64,000 nt of DNA. It comes from Candidatus Treponema caballi (GTDB lineage: Bacteria > Spirochaetota > Spirochaetia > Treponematales > Treponemataceae). Positions 26,253 through 36,207 of the stretch are shown here, piece after piece. The stretch spans positions 26,189-90,188 of the forward strand of contig JAGHRS010000052.1 of NCBI GenBank assembly GCA_018066285.1. Reading direction: 5' to 3'. Under the pieces are notes generated by a model that did not search any database, was not told the DNA's origin, and was given only the letters and a program-made list of their open reading frames with translations. Made by a program: the position numbers and the translations under genes. The stretch's first letter is position 1, and each line of letters begins with the position of its first letter.

Positions 26253-27254
26253 TCAGTGTCTGCCGCAGTGCATCCAGGTAAACTCATGTTTATTATAACA
26301 CAAGTGTACCACGCGGCTGTCAGGAATTGAAGCAAATTTATTGATAAGGTCCCAGTCGGTGCCGCCCTGCAGTTTTATCGTGCAGATGAAGTTCGCGCAC
26401 AGTCCGCTTTCAAGCCAGTCATTGATCCAGCCAAAGAGCCGCTCAGGATAGCAGATGACGTCGCTGAAAATCCAGTCAAAGCGGCCAAGCTCGGCGGGTT
26501 TCAGCGTAAAAGCGTCGTGCGTCATGAAATGCACCGCGCTGTCTTCCATGAGAGACGGAACGAGCGGTGCGCGGTCTATGGCAGTAACATCACAGCCAAG
26601 TTCGCGAAGCACCCATGTCCAGCCACCGGGACAGGCTCCTGCATCAAGCACACGCGCCCCTTCAGCCGGCATGTCGCAGCCAAACGCGTCACAGAAGCGG
26701 ACAAGCGCCTCTTCTATTTTAAGATACGCGCGACTTGGCGGGTTTTCGTGGTCTTCCTGCAACAGAACGGTGCCCGCCGGAAAGTGTGACTGCGTAGCAG
26801 CGGAAGCGAGCATGGTGTTCGCATCAAGCAGCGTGTAAATGCCCATGTCAGAAGACGGCACCTTGTACGGGAATGTGCGCGGCTTTAAGTTTATGTACGG
26901 AAGTTTCTCCTGGATGAGGGCGGCGCGGCGGAACTGCGTGAACTGGTACGGCGCCCAGTTTCTCTGCATGTCGCGAAGAACGTTTGCCGCCTCGCCGATT
27001 GAGTCAAACGAAATGCGTAAGGGCTTTAAGAAAGCGCAGCGTGCCCAGAGCGGCAGAACGCTTCCTGACGGAAGGAACGCGTCTCCGCTTTCAAAAGCGG
27101 GAACGGGCGCATCCGGATAGTACGCGACATCGCCATACAGCACAGGCTTCCCGAAAGCGGGGAACCTGAGTGCGACTTCTTCTAGAAGATATGTTGTTTT
27201 TTCTGGATAACCTAAAAATGCAAGGCCGGGAAGCTGTTCTAGACTATTGCGCAT
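26253..27254 (-). CDS. FtsJ/RlmM-like RNA 2'-O-methyltransferase
   Basis: A 333-residue protein with a Rossmann methyltransferase domain in the C-terminal half: SAM-binding VLDAGACPGGWTWVL, the catalytic tetrad region with FSDVIC (Asp), CTIKLQG (Lys) and KHEFTW (Glu). The end resembles RlmM, which methylates C2498 of 23S rRNA; the N-terminal half may be a diverged THUMP-like RNA-binding region. The start overlaps the upstream PilZ gene by 16 bases. RlmM is the best guess, not proven. Confidence 0.78.
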   Translation of the reverse strand: MRNSLEQLPGLAFLGYPEKTTYLLEEVALRFPAFGKPVLYGDVAYYPDAPVPAFESGDAFLPSGSVLPLWARCAFLKPLRISFDSIGEAANVLRDMQRNWAPYQFTQFRRAALIQEKLPYINLKPRTFPYKVPSSDMGIYTLLDANTMLASAATQSHFPAGTVLLQEDHENPPSRAYLKIEEALVRFCDAFGCDMPAEGARVLDAGACPGGWTWVLRELGCDVTAIDRAPLVPSLMEDSAVHFMTHDAFTLKPAELGRFDWIFSDVICYPERLFGWINDWLESGLCANFICTIKLQGGTDWDLINKFASIPDSRVVHLCYNKHEFTWMHCGRH

Positions 27255-27619
27255 TGAGCGAGCATTTCTTCCTCTTCCTCGAACTCAGCTTCGGCAAGTG
27301 CAAGTTTCTGCACATACGTGCCAAGCATGCGTGTTCCAGGAGAACGGAGCAGCTTGAAGCCTACCTCTGTGGATTCGCCTTCATGCTTGACCCACTGAGG
27401 ATGACCAATCAAAAGAATGTTCTGGAGTGAATATTTTCTTGCTGGGGTAATTTTCAATTCAAAATCAGATTCCATATCTACATCGAAAGCAGCGGGGAAC
27501 CGGATTCTGCAGCCGAGCATGCTGATATCAACGAGCACGCCGGGGAAAACACAAAGATTTTGAGCATCGACACGACCGATATCTTCGAATCGTTCGTCTT
27601 TTCTGTGTTCTAATGACAT
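27239..27619 (-). CDS. Small single-domain PilZ protein
   Basis: 126 residues beginning MSLEHRKDERFEDIGRV, in which RKDER is the PilZ RxxxR motif; VDISMLGCRI is the D/NxSxxG motif. It should bind c-di-GMP in the cytosol and act on a partner protein. The gene is the fourth c-di-GMP-binding or turnover locus in the window. A TAGAGT box lies six bases before the ATG, so it may also be leaderless. It overlaps the methyltransferase gene downstream. Confidence 0.83.
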   Translation of the reverse strand: MSLEHRKDERFEDIGRVDAQNLCVFPGVLVDISMLGCRIRFPAAFDVDMESDFELKITPARKYSLQNILLIGHPQWVKHEGESTEVGFKLLRSPGTRMLGTYVQKLALAEAEFEEEEEMLAQCAIV

Positions 27620-27723
27620 AGTTCTACTCTACTACGCCGTTAATTTTTTTGCAAGTGTATGAAAACAGTGTACTTTTATTGAAAAATGTGAGCCGATATC
27701 GGTGCTGCAAGGGTTTTCAGGCT

Positions 27724-30700
27724 TTAATCACGCACAACCATGACTTTGCGCGTTTCATCAATATCCGATCCGATGACCCGGATGAAATACATGCCACGGG
27801 CAACAGCCTTTCCCTTTCCGTTCGTTCCATCCCATGAATAGCCGTACGTTCCGGCGGCTTTTCTGCCTCTCTGCAGCGTCGTAATGACAGAGCCGTCAAG
27901 CGTCAGGACCTGAACGGTCAGGCTTCCAGCCTTCTGCATCTGGATGGTGACAAACGTCTGCTCCCTCTGATCAGAGTTGATGACATTGTTGAGGATAGTC
28001 ACGTTTCCGCGCTGCAGTTTCGTTGCCTCCAGCATAACAGACCACAGGTCAAAAGATGTGATGTCAGCATCATCCACAAGGCGGATGGCATACAGAGGCT
28101 TTCTTGGTGTCGGCGAAGGATTATTCACAGGGTCTTCATCGCAATCGTGGTCAATCATGAAATCAGTTCCATCAGGGTTCTTTATCTTGAACAGAAACTG
28201 TATTTCTTCGCCATCCTTCATCTTGAACAGCTGGCTTGATGACGATTTATTGTAATGCAGCGAGAAGTTCCTGAGTCTTCCCGCTGATGTACTGTCCTGC
28301 GTTATTGCCTGAGCGGAAGGAACGGTCTGATTCTGAGAACTGAGCGCCAGCTGCTCATCCGGCAGCCAGAGTCGTGTTGAAAGGTCGTAGTAATCCTTGT
28401 AGTTGTCACTGATTATGGATGTATTCAGCTGAGATGCAAGCATGGCAACCATTTCAAGCTTCATATCACCCGGAACGCTTGCCGCAAACTGAGCCTGGAA
28501 CAACAGGTCGCTGTCTGAATGCAGTCTGTTGCTTATTGAATCTGACTGGTCCCAGGTGCGTACGCTGTTTGCGCCTTTTTCAATGGTAAGCGGTGTGGAT
28601 GAGTCTATGTAGTTGTCATAACCGAACAGCATGCGTGCTGCATTTATGGCAAAGTCGCTCGCACAGTGCTTTACACCCTGCTGATATTTGATGTTGGAGT
28701 TTCTGACAAGGACCGCACCTGACTGGACAATCTCAACATGAAGCCGGTCAGAAGCAGAGCCGAACAGATCATCCCAGGTAAGGGCACGGGTAAGGCCATA
28801 CACCACAGTTGTCTTTGATTTATCCGACGAACCCGTATACATGCTGACAGGCACAGAAGCGTCTATCAGATTAGAACCGGTGTCTGTCTTAAGGGCAACC
28901 GCAGTACGCAGATCCCTGCCGGCAACAGCATCAACTTCTGTAGAAAACATGACGGCAAGCTGTTTACCGCCAACGGAAGCCAGCGACATGAAAATGGAAG
29001 GCATGTCATCAAACCAGTTGACGTTGGTACTGTCACGCAGATTGGGTGCATCATCGATACAACCGACAAGACAGCCTTTAAGCTTGGCGCTGTATGAAAT
29101 GGATTTGTGCGGTGCGGCATATTCGATATGCGGCTTTCTGTGTTCTGCAGTTCCGGCAGCGACATCCCAGACAACGTCGAGCGTCCACTTTTCGCCTTCA
29201 ACGTTACTGTCAGTCGTCAAAGAAATAAGGTCACCGGCAGAACCACCAATCCAGATCTGGTGGTCAACATTCGTAGTTTTATTTGCATCAAAAACAAGCG
29301 TTGCGCCCGGAGAAATACAGACAAAATCATGGAACTTGTTGTTTCCGCGGATTTCATGAGTACCGTTTCCCGTTATTTCAACCCGACCATGCTGCGCCAC
29401 AAACCCCGGATATGGAGTCGCATTTGAGTGGCCGGTGTTATAGTTGATGAAGTTTCCGCTCACCGTAAGCACATAGCCACCGCCGAACGTGGTGCATCCG
29501 TGAACGGGATTTGACGGATCTGCAGAGTCTGCTGCCGGTGGTGTCGGGTCTGAAGCACGTGAGTCTGCGTCGAGCGTGGCTCCATCTGCTATGATTACAT
29601 TGCCGGCGGATATGTTGCTTGCAAGGGTAAGGGTGCTGTTGCTCGTAATGTTCAAGGCGCTGAAGACAGGCGCGTTGCCGGTACCTCCAGCAGAAAGCTG
29701 GGAGACCGCATTGACGGTGACTGCCGTAAACTTCAGTGCGCCATTGCTGTTATTGGTGACGGTAGCGTTGCCGTTCATCGTAAGTGAACTGACAGCAATC
29801 ATGCCCGTTCCGTTACCGCCCGCAGAGGCAGTAACTGAGCCACCTGCTATGGTCAGCGTATCGTCCGAAACCCCAGTATGCAGATACAGACCGAAACAGA
29901 GTCTGTTGCTTCCGATATTGATTGCGCGCTTATTCGTGAGCGTACCGGCAACAGTCAGATCACCGGCCTGAATTATGTTGCCGTTATTTTCGAAGTTTCC
30001 GTTAAAAGACAACCCGCCGGATGTGATGGTCAACGTCTTGTCTGCATCAAGAATACCGTTCGTTATGGTTGGCCCGCTTATATTTTCAAAATTGCGGGTT
30101 GCTGTAAACACAAGGTTGTTGAGCGTACTGCCAGCTCCCAAAGCCAATCTTCCCGTTCCCAGCTTGATGAAGCTGTTGGCAGCATCATCAGTGTAAGAGG
30201 CACAGGTCAGGTCGTTGTTCTGCATATCAATGGTACCGTAGTTGGTAAGGGCGCCGGTTACATTAAGGTTGCCGTTCTGAACAACAGTAGCGTAGTTGGT
30301 AAGTGTTCCTGTAAATGTGATTGCATCACCAAAAGTCAGTGTTATGTTTGCACCGCCGGATGCGCCGACTTCAGCATTCCTGAAGGCGAGTTTCGGAATA
30401 TTGCTGAAAGGACGGGTTCCGGTAAATATCAGTTTATTGATGGTTCCGCATGGGGCTGTTCCTGTGGCTGTTATGCTTCCCGTTGCTCCAATCTTAACAT
30501 CACCAGAACCGGTATATGACAAGAAGGTCATATTATTGCCATTCATGTTAATGGTACCTGCATTAGTAAGTACCGAAGAAACAACAACATCCTCATGCTG
30601 TGTCAGTTTTCTGCCAGTTTCAATTTCCAGAGTTGCCACGTTAACCGGGACCGTAACAGAAACATCAGCAGATGCGGATGAAGGTATCTTAACTGCATAT

Positions 30701-33700
30701 GATTCACCAGTAACAACACCTGGTACAATATGAACCGTCCAGTTTTTATAACGGTTCCAATCTGATTTCTGCTCATCTGTCGTTCCATCGCCGCCAATCC
30801 ACTCATACACAAGATCACCGGAACAGATGTTCCAGCCGTTTCCAGATGAACCAGAACTGTGTTTAGCTGTACAGATTACATCTGTTTCTGAAGCATTGTA
30901 AGCAACAGAAGGACGAGGGCTTTGAGAAAGGTCCAGATAATCTCCACCAACCTGAGAAGCATTCAGCATGATGGTACCACTGCCTTTCACAGTCAGCCTG
31001 TTCGATGTGTTTCCTGAAAGACGGAGTGTATCACGTGAAGTTCCACTACCGCCAATTCTAAGCGTTCCATTCAGAGTAAGTGATTTCCCACTGCTGGAGA
31101 TCGTTTGTGAGTATTTAGCCGCAACCAGTGCTTTACCAGTATCTATCGTCACATTACAATCCGTAGCAGTAAGGATTCCTGATACAGTCGTAGGTCCGGA
31201 AACCGTCAGGTCAGCACTTGCGGTCACGTTACCGGTTACTGTTGTCGTTCCAGACACTGTCGTACTTCCAGCAACGGTAAATGAAGTCATGTTCATTGTG
31301 CCGGCTAATTCCGCCGGTCCCGCAGCAACATTCAGAGATCCAACACTCAGACCAGCAGCCCCTGGAGTCAGCGTACCACTACTGTAATTGAGGGTACTGA
31401 CAGTTCCCGATCCAATACTGAGCGAAACATTGCCGGAAAGCGTCATGCTGTCATTCGAAGAAGGCGTGTATGTCGTACAGGTAATATTTTTGCCAGATGA
31501 TATGATCGATCCGTTATTATGCAGTGTCGTTGAAATCAGGTTGCTACCAAGAGTCACCGCATTTTCGGATGAAACAGTAAAAGAAGACAGCGTGTAGTTT
31601 CCTGTCTGAGTGAAGGTGGTTGTGCCGTTCGTAGTGACTGACGCAACCGTTCCCGGCGTTGTAGACGTACCGGAACTGAGCGTTACCGCTCCTGATACAG
31701 TGTAGCCGCCATTACCCGCAAAAGTGCCGGCAGTAAGCGTTTTGTCAGAGAAAGAAACCGTTCCGTTGTTCGTAAACGTGCCTGAAACGGTAAGCGAGCT
31801 GTTAAGCGTAAGTTTTGCCGTACTGCTGGTGACAGAGACGTCAATCAGTTCAGGAAGCGTTGCGGATCCGCTTTTCGCAACTGTCAGAACAGCATTATTG
31901 GATGTAACTGAAGCAGCTGTCAGCATGAGGGTGCCCGTTCCGCTGTTGGTTACTGATGAAGTGCCATTCAGCGTGGCGGATGAAATAGTGCCACCTGTTC
32001 CTGTCGCCGTTATCGAGCCACCATTGACGGTAACGGCGTCTGTCTGGGTACCGGCACCATTTGTGTATGTGGCAAAACTCAGCGCATATCCTGCAGCATT
32101 GACCGTACCTCTGTTATCAAGCGTGCCAAGAGTCAGATTGCTGCCAAGCGTCAGTGTCTTTCCCGCATCAATAATACAGTCCTTGAACGCTAAACCGGTA
32201 ATGTTGGAAAAGCTCCTATTCGCAGTGAATTGCAATCTGTTGATGGTGCCGCCAGAACCACCTGAAAGAACGGCAAGAGTACCAGCAGCAGCAAGCTGGA
32301 TGGTACCAGTGTCTGAAACAGTGGCAAATGAAAGGTTCTTTCCGTTTGTATTGATGGTGCCGGCGTTTGTAAGCGTACTGGCCGTAAAGTCGTTCTGCAG
32401 AGTCAGGGTACCAGCGTTAACAGTTAGTGCAGAATATGTGGCGCTGCCGCTTGTTGTAAACGACGCCGTATCCGTTACCTTCAGTGTCGTGACAGTGCCA
32501 CCACCCGTCAAAGTAACAGCTCCCTTCAGTTCGATACTGCCACTGCCTGCAAAAGTTCCCGTCGTAATTGATTTGCCATCAGTTGAGATTGTTCCGTTGT
32601 TCGTCAGCGTGCCAGATACAGAAAGAGTATCCCCCAAAGAAAGTGACGAATTAGCAGCGACTTCAATATTTGTGAAAACTATATTGGTAAAGGTTGTTTC
32701 TGTAAAACCCGTTCTGGTTCCAGAGAAAATGATTTTGCCAACTGTTGCGGCTGCTGTAGAAGATACAGTATTTGAAGCCCCGACCTTTATGGTTCCGATA
32801 TTGCCGGTAGATGGATCAGAATAAGAAGCAAATGATAATGCTTTTCCATTTGTATCGACCGTGCCTTCGTTCTTCAACTCGCCAGTTACCGTAAGATTTC
32901 CACCAAGTGTTATGCCTTTTCCGCTTTTTACAGTAAGCGAAGCAAGCGTCAGAACAGAAGAAGTAACAGGATCCGGTTTACCACTGGTAGTTTCGATGGT
33001 GACAGCGCTGTTTTCATCTGGAACAGCATTTACATCCCAGTTTCCGGCAGTGCCCCAGTCATTACTACCAGCGTTGCCAGTCCATGTGTACACCGAAGCT
33101 CCTGAGAAAATCTTCCAACCGGTGGGATTTGTCGCAGGCCCAGAACTGTATGAAGCCGTGTACGTAACGGTCGTACCATCTGATGAATCGTGTACTACAG
33201 GAACAGTTCCGTATGTTACATCAAGCCACTTTCCGCCTGTCTGCGACTCAGCCAACTTGATGGTTCCTCCGCCAGTTATAACTAACTTATGGCCAGCGTC
33301 AGTTCCTTCCAATGTAAGCGTATCCGAGACAGAAAGCGTTCCGTTTATGGTGAGCGTTTTTCCACCCATTCCAGTTGCTATACATTTTTCAGCCGTTACC
33401 GTTCCGGCTATGGTTGAACTGTCAGTAATCGTCAGCGTATGTCCGCTACAATCAAGCGTTCCTCCGCTTTCAACAGTCAGTTTTCCAACAGTAAAGTCAG
33501 CGCCGAGCGTTACGCGTGCCCCGTTCTTTACGGTGATGGCGTCAAGAGAAGTAACTCCGGATATGGTCTGAGAACTTCCGCCACAAAACACGAGCGACTT
33601 ACCGTTTTGAGTCAGAGTTCCGTTTACTGTCAGATTGCCCTTCAGATACAGGTCGCTGTTAAGAGTGAGCTTTTTTCCGGATTCAATCGACACATTATTG

Positions 33701-35235
33701 AAGTATGTATCGCCATTATAAACTGCCGAGTATGTACCATCCGATCCATTAAATTGAACAGTTCCCCCATCGTCAATGAATTTACCGGTTCCCTGACAGG
33801 TTATGCTTTCAACAGAAAAAGATCCCTCAGTTTGAGTGACTGTTGCATTGTTCGTTATTGTCAGAGTTTTTACCTGTACATCCGTACTGATTTCAGGTTG
33901 GTTCTGTGCGCTTGAGTTTATAGAAATATCTTTAGTGGAAAGGTCCCCCAGATCGGTTATGCCCGTCCAGTTTCCAAGGGTATTCCACGCTGTTGAAGAA
34001 GCTCCCGTCCAGCCTGGAACACCCTGATACCAGGACACAGTTCCAAGTACAATACCGTCTGGACGATAAATAGTCAAAGTGAAGCCATTACCAGCAGACA
34101 AATCAGAATTGTTATATGAAAGAGTAAAATCACCTGAATAGGAATTACCTGATCCAGAGGAAAGCTGAATCTGACTACTTGCATTATTGTTTCCATTAAA
34201 CGTAAATTGGTTTCCGTTCTGAGAAAAGGTATACAGAAACTTTTTATATCTGTCATTCAAAGACGATTCTGTAGTTGAAGCCACAATATGAATAGTAACA
34301 GACTGTACTGAACTGGATGGAAAACCTGTCATAGTCCCGACAGTCATTGTATAGGTATTGTTTCCCGGTGGATTCAGAACTATTATGTCTGGACTGATAT
34401 GAAGTCCCTGTGGTTTACCATTATTTGTTGTATCAATACCAGCATTTTGAAAATCAATAGTACCGGACCCGTTGATTGTTATAGAACCACTTGTATCCTG
34501 GTAAAAAGTTCCGCCAGAAGAAAAACCAAGCGCTACACCTTCCTCTATCGTCAGTTCGTGGTTATTTGCATTCGGAAAATCAAGAGTTTTTGTGGTAACA
34601 GAACCACTTCCTGAAAAGACAGTTTTAGTATTATTAGAGCCATTCTGATCATACTTACCAATATTCATACAGCCTTCCACTGTAATACTGGAATCAGTAG
34701 CAATCTCAACAGTTCCTGCTGTTTCGCCGGCATTAATGTTGAAGTTTCCATCTTTAACCGTCACCGGGACATTGCCGAAATTCAGGACAGACTTTTTCGA
34801 ACTGTCTGGCGGAGCTTTGACTGAAATGGAAGAAGCCTCAATGGAACCGCCGTTTGTCGCTGAAAAAATATAGGTACTGGCCATTCCCCTACCATCACTG
34901 TGAAAACCGAGTTCTCCAGTATGTATTTCCCGATCTACAACTATGTAGAAAGTGCCATTGTCTGTTCCTGGAAACCAGATCTGCTTATCAGTACTGCGTC
35001 CGTCTCCAGGATAAAATCCGCCCGACGACTGCTCCTGATAATCTATTCCAGAACTCGAATATTTCCAGTTACAGGGATTAGACCAGAGATTGCCCTCATT
35101 GCTGCCTATCCAGATAAAATAGGCATCCGCTCCCCAGACACATGACGCAGCAGCAAGCAGCACCAGCACGCACACAAGCCGGCGGGAGCTTTTTTTGAGA
35201 AAATCTGTGTTGTTGAAAAATGTCCGTATATGCAT
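27724..35235 (-). CDS. Giant secreted repeat-rich surface protein with FlgD-like C-terminus
   Basis: 2503 residues. It opens with a signal peptide (KKSSRRLVCVLVLLAAASCVWG). Residues about 40-1950 are glycine/serine/threonine-rich beta repeats of the type GTLTNNGTI...GNNLTF, broken into blocks by four tryptophan-rich segments (Trp-x-Gly ... AGNW) near residues 40, 405, 715 and 1475; such repeats usually fold as a right-handed beta-helix. Residues about 1950-2420 are non-repetitive. The last 75 residues (LTLDGSVITTLQRG, YSWDGTNGKGKAVARGMYFIRV) form a FlgD-type Ig-like domain. There is no autotransporter barrel. Probably a cell-surface or secreted adhesin or polymer-binding protein. The opposite strand has long open frames that are shadows. 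Confidence 0.85.
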   Translation of the reverse strand: MHIRTFFNNTDFLKKSSRRLVCVLVLLAAASCVWGADAYFIWIGSNEGNLWSNPCNWKYSSSGIDYQEQSSGGFYPGDGRSTDKQIWFPGTDNGTFYIVVDREIHTGELGFHSDGRGMASTYIFSATNGGSIEASSISVKAPPDSSKKSVLNFGNVPVTVKDGNFNINAGETAGTVEIATDSSITVEGCMNIGKYDQNGSNNTKTVFSGSGSVTTKTLDFPNANNHELTIEEGVALGFSSGGTFYQDTSGSITINGSGTIDFQNAGIDTTNNGKPQGLHISPDIIVLNPPGNNTYTMTVGTMTGFPSSSVQSVTIHIVASTTESSLNDRYKKFLYTFSQNGNQFTFNGNNNASSQIQLSSGSGNSYSGDFTLSYNNSDLSAGNGFTLTIYRPDGIVLGTVSWYQGVPGWTGASSTAWNTLGNWTGITDLGDLSTKDISINSSAQNQPEISTDVQVKTLTITNNATVTQTEGSFSVESITCQGTGKFIDDGGTVQFNGSDGTYSAVYNGDTYFNNVSIESGKKLTLNSDLYLKGNLTVNGTLTQNGKSLVFCGGSSQTISGVTSLDAITVKNGARVTLGADFTVGKLTVESGGTLDCSGHTLTITDSSTIAGTVTAEKCIATGMGGKTLTINGTLSVSDTLTLEGTDAGHKLVITGGGTIKLAESQTGGKWLDVTYGTVPVVHDSSDGTTVTYTASYSSGPATNPTGWKIFSGASVYTWTGNAGSNDWGTAGNWDVNAVPDENSAVTIETTSGKPDPVTSSVLTLASLTVKSGKGITLGGNLTVTGELKNEGTVDTNGKALSFASYSDPSTGNIGTIKVGASNTVSSTAAATVGKIIFSGTRTGFTETTFTNIVFTNIEVAANSSLSLGDTLSVSGTLTNNGTISTDGKSITTGTFAGSGSIELKGAVTLTGGGTVTTLKVTDTASFTTSGSATYSALTVNAGTLTLQNDFTASTLTNAGTINTNGKNLSFATVSDTGTIQLAAAGTLAVLSGGSGGTINRLQFTANRSFSNITGLAFKDCIIDAGKTLTLGSNLTLGTLDNRGTVNAAGYALSFATYTNGAGTQTDAVTVNGGSITATGTGGTISSATLNGTSSVTNSGTGTLMLTAASVTSNNAVLTVAKSGSATLPELIDVSVTSSTAKLTLNSSLTVSGTFTNNGTVSFSDKTLTAGTFAGNGGYTVSGAVTLSSGTSTTPGTVASVTTNGTTTFTQTGNYTLSSFTVSSENAVTLGSNLISTTLHNNGSIISSGKNITCTTYTPSSNDSMTLSGNVSLSIGSGTVSTLNYSSGTLTPGAAGLSVGSLNVAAGPAELAGTMNMTSFTVAGSTTVSGTTTVTGNVTASADLTVSGPTTVSGILTATDCNVTIDTGKALVAAKYSQTISSSGKSLTLNGTLRIGGSGTSRDTLRLSGNTSNRLTVKGSGTIMLNASQVGGDYLDLSQSPRPSVAYNASETDVICTAKHSSGSSGNGWNICSGDLVYEWIGGDGTTDEQKSDWNRYKNWTVHIVPGVVTGESYAVKIPSSASADVSVTVPVNVATLEIETGRKLTQHEDVVVSSVLTNAGTINMNGNNMTFLSYTGSGDVKIGATGSITATGTAPCGTINKLIFTGTRPFSNIPKLAFRNAEVGASGGANITLTFGDAITFTGTLTNYATVVQNGNLNVTGALTNYGTIDMQNNDLTCASYTDDAANSFIKLGTGRLALGAGSTLNNLVFTATRNFENISGPTITNGILDADKTLTITSGGLSFNGNFENNGNIIQAGDLTVAGTLTNKRAINIGSNRLCFGLYLHTGVSDDTLTIAGGSVTASAGGNGTGMIAVSSLTMNGNATVTNNSNGALKFTAVTVNAVSQLSAGGTGNAPVFSALNITSNSTLTLASNISAGNVIIADGATLDADSRASDPTPPAADSADPSNPVHGCTTFGGGYVLTVSGNFINYNTGHSNATPYPGFVAQHGRVEITGNGTHEIRGNNKFHDFVCISPGATLVFDANKTTNVDHQIWIGGSAGDLISLTTDSNVEGEKWTLDVVWDVAAGTAEHRKPHIEYAAPHKSISYSAKLKGCLVGCIDDAPNLRDSTNVNWFDDMPSIFMSLASVGGKQLAVMFSTEVDAVAGRDLRTAVALKTDTGSNLIDASVPVSMYTGSSDKSKTTVVYGLTRALTWDDLFGSASDRLHVEIVQSGAVLVRNSNIKYQQGVKHCASDFAINAARMLFGYDNYIDSSTPLTIEKGANSVRTWDQSDSISNRLHSDSDLLFQAQFAASVPGDMKLEMVAMLASQLNTSIISDNYKDYYDLSTRLWLPDEQLALSSQNQTVPSAQAITQDSTSAGRLRNFSLHYNKSSSSQLFKMKDGEEIQFLFKIKNPDGTDFMIDHDCDEDPVNNPSPTPRKPLYAIRLVDDADITSFDLWSVMLEATKLQRGNVTILNNVINSDQREQTFVTIQMQKAGSLTVQVLTLDGSVITTLQRGRKAAGTYGYSWDGTNGKGKAVARGMYFIRVIGSDIDETRKVMVVRD

Positions 35236-35343
35236 GAAGGGGCTTAGTGTACTCCACTATAACTATAGCACAAAACATACGAAAAAAGTACCGATGCTGC
35301 ATAAAATGGAGATTCTTACTGATTGGATTAAAGATTTCTGATA

Positions 35344-35649
35344 TCAGATGTCGCCGTTTTTTACGGGTACGGCGGTTGCGACGCTTTCGTCATCCTCAAA
35401 CGGGGTGATGGATACGACGCGCAGAGTTTTCTCGGTTCCTGCAGCATACGGCTTACGGATAATCATCAGTTCTGCGGATGAAAGCACGGTGTCCCACTTG
35501 ATCTTATTGAATGCGTTCCACAGTTCATCATCACTGACGGGATAGTTACATCCTGCCTGTACGTTGATGTATGAAACAGGCGCACTCATTTTCTGTGCAT
35601 AAGGGAGGGCAATATCGTAAATCTTGTGGCAAATCTCTTCTGCTGTCAT
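35344..35649 (-). CDS. Hypothetical protein, 101 aa
   Basis: A small cytosolic protein without membrane segment or recognised motif; it has one cysteine (QAGCNYP). A TATCAT box preceded by GGTG lies six bases before the ATG, the same arrangement as at 45.7 and 46.6 kb, which supports it being a real, leaderless gene. It is bounded by the giant gene and the PspC operon terminator. No function is proposed. Confidence 0.65.
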   Translation of the reverse strand: MTAEEICHKIYDIALPYAQKMSAPVSYINVQAGCNYPVSDDELWNAFNKIKWDTVLSSAELMIIRKPYAAGTEKTLRVVSITPFEDDESVATAVPVKNGDI

Positions 35650-35655
35650 GCTTTA

Positions 35656-35665
35656 ATGATACACC
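35656..35665 (-). promoter_or_regulatory. -10 promoter of the 101-aa gene (leaderless)
   Basis: On the minus strand GGTG-TATCAT, six bases, ATG 35649. Confidence 0.45.
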
Positions 35666-35689
35666 AGTCTCCGATTATCTGCAAATAGA

Positions 35690-35717
35690 AACAGCACATC
35701 CGTAGAGATGTGCTGTT
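35690..35717 (-). terminator. Hairpin terminator of the padR-PspC operon
   Basis: AACAGCACATC and GATGTGCTGTT pair perfectly (11 pairs) around a six-base loop. The T-run on the minus strand is short. Confidence 0.55.
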
Positions 35718-35744
35718 TTCCGTTGATTTTTGCAGTCCTGGCAG

Positions 35745-36164
35745 TTATTTTTTGAAAAAACTGTCGAATTCGCTGTCTGTTCTGAGCTTTTCCGCATGTT
35801 CGGCGAACTTCCGCGCATTCTCGGCCTCGCGCTCATCCGCCTCTTCGTCTTTTTCAGAGCGGTCTTTTCCGTCGGACCCAGAAGCTCGTTCAGTGTTCTT
35901 GTGGACTTTCTCGCCGTCAATGTTGGCGCTCTTCAAATCCTCGTCGGCAAACTGCCAGCAGGTCGCATCATCATCCACATGGCGCTCGGGGAAGATGAGC
36001 CCGCAGCCCAGATAGATGAAAACCATTGTCCAGAACTTAGTCAGGATTGTCAGCAGGATTGTAATGAGGCGGACAATCGTCACATCCCAGTTGAAGTACT
36101 CGGCAATGCCGCCGCAGACGCCAAAGAGCATCCGCTTTCTTGATTTGTATATTTTCTTAGCCAT
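35745..36164 (-). CDS. PspC-domain protein
   Basis: 139 residues: an N-terminal PspC domain (KIYKSRKRMLFGVCGGIAEYF, then one or two hydrophobic segments to about residue 65) and a highly charged Glu/Asp/Lys/Arg tail of about 70 residues. PspC proteins take part in membrane-stress responses, often next to PadR-type regulators and DUF4097 proteins, exactly as here. AAGGAG six bases before the ATG. Last gene of the operon. Confidence 0.88.
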   Translation of the reverse strand: MAKKIYKSRKRMLFGVCGGIAEYFNWDVTIVRLITILLTILTKFWTMVFIYLGCGLIFPERHVDDDATCWQFADEDLKSANIDGEKVHKNTERASGSDGKDRSEKDEEADEREAENARKFAEHAEKLRTDSEFDSFFKK

Positions 36165-36207
36165 AAAAATCTCCTTTTATGCCCCCAGACGGGCATTCTT
36201 TTTATGT

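Noticed and set aside
28841..34027. Long open frames on the plus strand opposite the giant gene, up to 366 aa
   Set aside because: They are rich in Val, Pro and Ser and follow the antisense of the regular repeats. They lack ribosome sites and recognisable domains.
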